A stretch of DNA of 64,000 nucleotides from positions 3,882,679 to 3,946,678 of the forward strand of contig NC_081337.1 in the NCBI RefSeq assembly GCF_022539665.2, in the 5' to 3' direction. A program made the translations under genes and the position numbers. Below are positions 61,501 through 64,000 of the stretch, in pieces (position 1 is the first letter of the stretch; the number at the start of each line of letters is the position of its first letter). Below the pieces are notes generated by a model. The model saw nothing but the letters and a program-made list of their open reading frames with translations. It ran no database searches and was not told the origin of the DNA. Source of the stretch: Daphnia carinata (Eukaryota; Arthropoda; Branchiopoda; Diplostraca; Daphniidae).

Positions 61501-64000
61501 ACAAGCCCCAGGAATGTCATTGAAACCAGTTAAAGAATAGTCTAAAAGAGAGGAAAGAAATATAAAAAGAAGAAGGGGGTCATATTGTCGAAGACGGTGG
61601 CGGCGGTGGTCTTTTCCTAAAAAAAATTTTTTTTCTAGAAGAAAAAAGGAGGCGGGTTTTTTGGGTTTTGAGCGGCTATTGTGGGCCTATTGTAATGGCG
61701 ATCAGTGGCTTCAGTGTCCCTGGCGCTCTTTCTTGTGTGTATGTATCTCTCTTGTCATTGAAACACGTTGAAAAAAAAAATACGTATAGCGCCCGTTTGT
61801 GTGTGTACATGTAGATCTGCTGGAGTCGAGCGGAGGTGGTCTTTGGCTTCTTGGTGGGCCGCCAAAGACGGAACTTCTCGCCCCTTCCGATGTCTGTTTT
61901 GTTAGGCTCATTCTTACAAACCTCCCCCCTTTTCACGAGCTATTTCCTACGCGATTCTTCTCCTTTTGATGTATGGCCTATAACACACATAAGAAAAACT
62001 CTGATTGTTTGAGCTCCTACTCTACGCTTTGCAGACGATGTCGGCCGAGGATTGCCGTTTTTTAATAGAGCCAAGAACGTACTAAAGTCGGCTAAGTCAA
62101 TTGTCCCTCCCTTGGACCGTCGTAGTCCACGGGCTCGGTTATAACACCTCAAGGCGTATTTCGCTACTTGATTCACAGCAAGCAATTGTATTTTTTTTTT
62201 GTTAACACAGATTCCTATTGCGCAATAAAAGGAATAGTAATGTTCATGCCGCCGCATCAATGGGAATACAAGAAATCCGTACTCCGCATTCCACCGCGTT
62301 ATATCCCCTTGTCCTCACTGTGAATCCATACAGTCCGTTTCCCCATTGACGTCATTTATCCGCTCAATGGATAGGCCTCATCGTCATGCTAGAAATGCCA
62401 TCTTCCGTATTTTGTATAGTCGGATCAACGATATCATGACAGCTTCATTCGCCGCTTCAATTGGACGAGCTTTTTAAATGATCCCATTGCATTTTTGTTT
62501 TGTTTTCCCAGAAGCTCGTTCAACAGTGAAATTTCAAGGTAATTGAATTCGCTTCATTCAACATCAGTTATTTCATTCGCTTATATGGATTCCCGATGTC
62601 ACAGGAAGCCATTCTTTTGTCTAATCTCTGGGATGCTTAGGCCTTTAGTTTTATTGTTTTCATATTATCTGATTGAAAATGCGTCCGATTCCAATAAAAG
62701 TCATTTGTTATTGATACATTAGTTACATATATACAAGGACAAGCCAATCTCACGCTTTTATCAGCCGTGGCGGCAAGCCATTAGAAATGGTTAACTAAAA
62801 TCAGGCAAGGCGTGAACCCCCGCGTGACAAAATAACAACAGACAACGTTTTTTTTTCTCTCTCATTCTTGTAGATTCTCGTGTAATTTCGTTCCACACGG
62901 CTTGTAGTAAATACATGCGAAGAAAAGGAAGCGTTCAAGCCCCGGTTCGTGTACACAAAAATAAATATCCATTATTCCGTTACAGAGTTTAACAATTTCG
63001 CCTTTAACTTCCGGCGGTGGCAGTTGCGCTGCTTCTCGGGAATTTACGACTTGCCCAGTAAATCTTGTGTATGCCGATTGAACGTCAAAACCTTGGCGTC
63101 CGTCACTATACACAAACCAAGTAGCCAGTCCCTTATTTTCCGTTTCTTTTTCTTTTGCCCAATTCGAGTTTCCGCGATTACTGTACAGCAGCGGTTAGTG
63201 TTTCCATTGTTTTTACGACGTCGTTAACGCGTTTCGACCGCCAGCGAAAATAAAACAAAAAAAAAATATATTATGCTTTGAACACGAAGAGAAACGAACT
63301 GAATCAATTTCGTTTTCTTTTTTTCGAGCGCTTGTTTTCATTTTTAACGCGTCTTTAAAAAAAAAAGAAAAGAAAAAGAAGTTGAATGGGGAAACAAATA
63401 TATCCTTAACCCCCCCTATATATGTGTCCGTAATTACGAAGCAGTGTTTGGTTTTGAAACAAAAGAAAAACAGGTAAAAAAAAAAAAAAAAAAAGAACGG
63501 CCGTCTTTCAACCGGAAAATAAAAATGGGGTAGCGAGATTTACGCCTTTTTCGACAGCCATCATCACAACTCGTGTGTTCTTATTCTTTGTATTTTTCAA
63601 TAGACATTTGTTTTTTTTATTCCGGAAGGGGTGTGATATGTACGGAAACCAAAAGGCTTTTCTTTTTTTCTGTTGTGTAATTTCATTTAACCCCCCGTCA
63701 TTGGCTACACGACCCCCCTACTCTCTCACAATAGCTCGTACGTGTGGATCATTAAGGAAAGGAGGGTGTGTTCCAAGACGTGATATAAGGCAAAAGTACC
63801 TGGGACAAATAATTATATAAGACAGGCTTCCAACCGGTCGGGGCTTGCCTGAACGCGTGTACAAGATTCTCGTAAATAAGCCGGGGTAAAGTACCTGGTT
63901 TCATTTTGGCTCCGTTTCGTTAGGTTAACGAGTAAATTGATTTTTCCGACACCTGGTCAGCTGCTCTTTTCTCTAATCGTTTTTTTTTTTTTTCCTTTTG
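58581..64000. other. Right end without supportable gene
   Basis: AT-rich, with fewer homopolymers than the GRIP introns. Two minus-strand frames are coding-like but unassigned: 61940-62260 (with YALRCYNRARGLRRSKGG) and 62862-63113 (with REAAQLPPPEVKGEIVKLC). Neither has an ATG-led start or splice context that I can defend. No tRNA or rRNA found. Confidence 0.45.

Noticed and set aside
61940-62260. 106-codon minus frame, partly coding-like
   Set aside because: No ATG-led start or splice context fits, and no family is recognised; left as an observation only.
62862-63113. 83-codon minus frame ending KLHENLQE
   Set aside because: It starts from GTG only; it could be a terminal exon of something to the right, but no acceptor or homology settles it.

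Overview
This is a eukaryotic nuclear window. It contains multi-exon genes with very short introns (about 50-75 bp) and canonical GT-AG splice sites, and the protein families are those of metazoans. The gene set (EXO1, a SEFIR-domain IL-17-receptor-like protein, a FAM120/Ossa homologue, a GRIP-type multi-PDZ scaffold, a cytochrome b5-related desaturase, CIR1), the compact introns and the tRNA-like dispersed repeats fit an arthropod. A small-genome crustacean such as Daphnia is my best guess (inference). All gene models below were assembled by hand from reading frames and splice sites. Every complete model has consistent intron phases and a total coding length divisible by three.

Layout. Positions 1-10.3 kb are repeat-rich and hold no gene I can support. 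They contain fold-back elements, several RNA-polymerase-III-like (tRNA-like) modules, three copies of a roughly 370-bp element with strong, partly covarying hairpins, and a large inverted repeat (about 5.42-9.21 kb). Positions 10.3-21.3 kb form a dense gene cluster: EXO1 (+), a convergent IL-17-receptor-like gene (-), and a FAM120-family gene (-). Positions 23.35-27.0 kb hold the main coding block of a GRIP homologue (-, PDZ2 to PDZ7 equivalents). Candidate 5' exons in matching phase lie at 33.8, 35.7, 35.9, 49.7 and perhaps 51.3 kb, so this one gene may cover about half of the window. Its long introns are packed with homopolymers and microsatellites. An intronless cytochrome b5-related gene (41.9-43.2 kb, -) would be nested in one of them.

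Positions 54.06-54.63 kb carry a small three-exon gene of 140 codons that I do not firmly recognise (weak Sen15-like pattern). Positions 55.9-57.4 kb carry CIR1 (-). Positions 57.6-64 kb again contain dispersed repeats, including a family also present at the left end and a tRNA-derived SINE-like element. No gene is supportable there.

Functionally the genes are not a pathway. They cover DNA repair (EXO1), immune-type signalling (SEFIR receptor), RNA binding (FAM120), synaptic or membrane scaffolding (GRIP), lipid metabolism (cytochrome b5-related) and Notch/RBPJ corepression or splicing (CIR1). The least explained material is the structured repeat element and the large palindrome at the left end.
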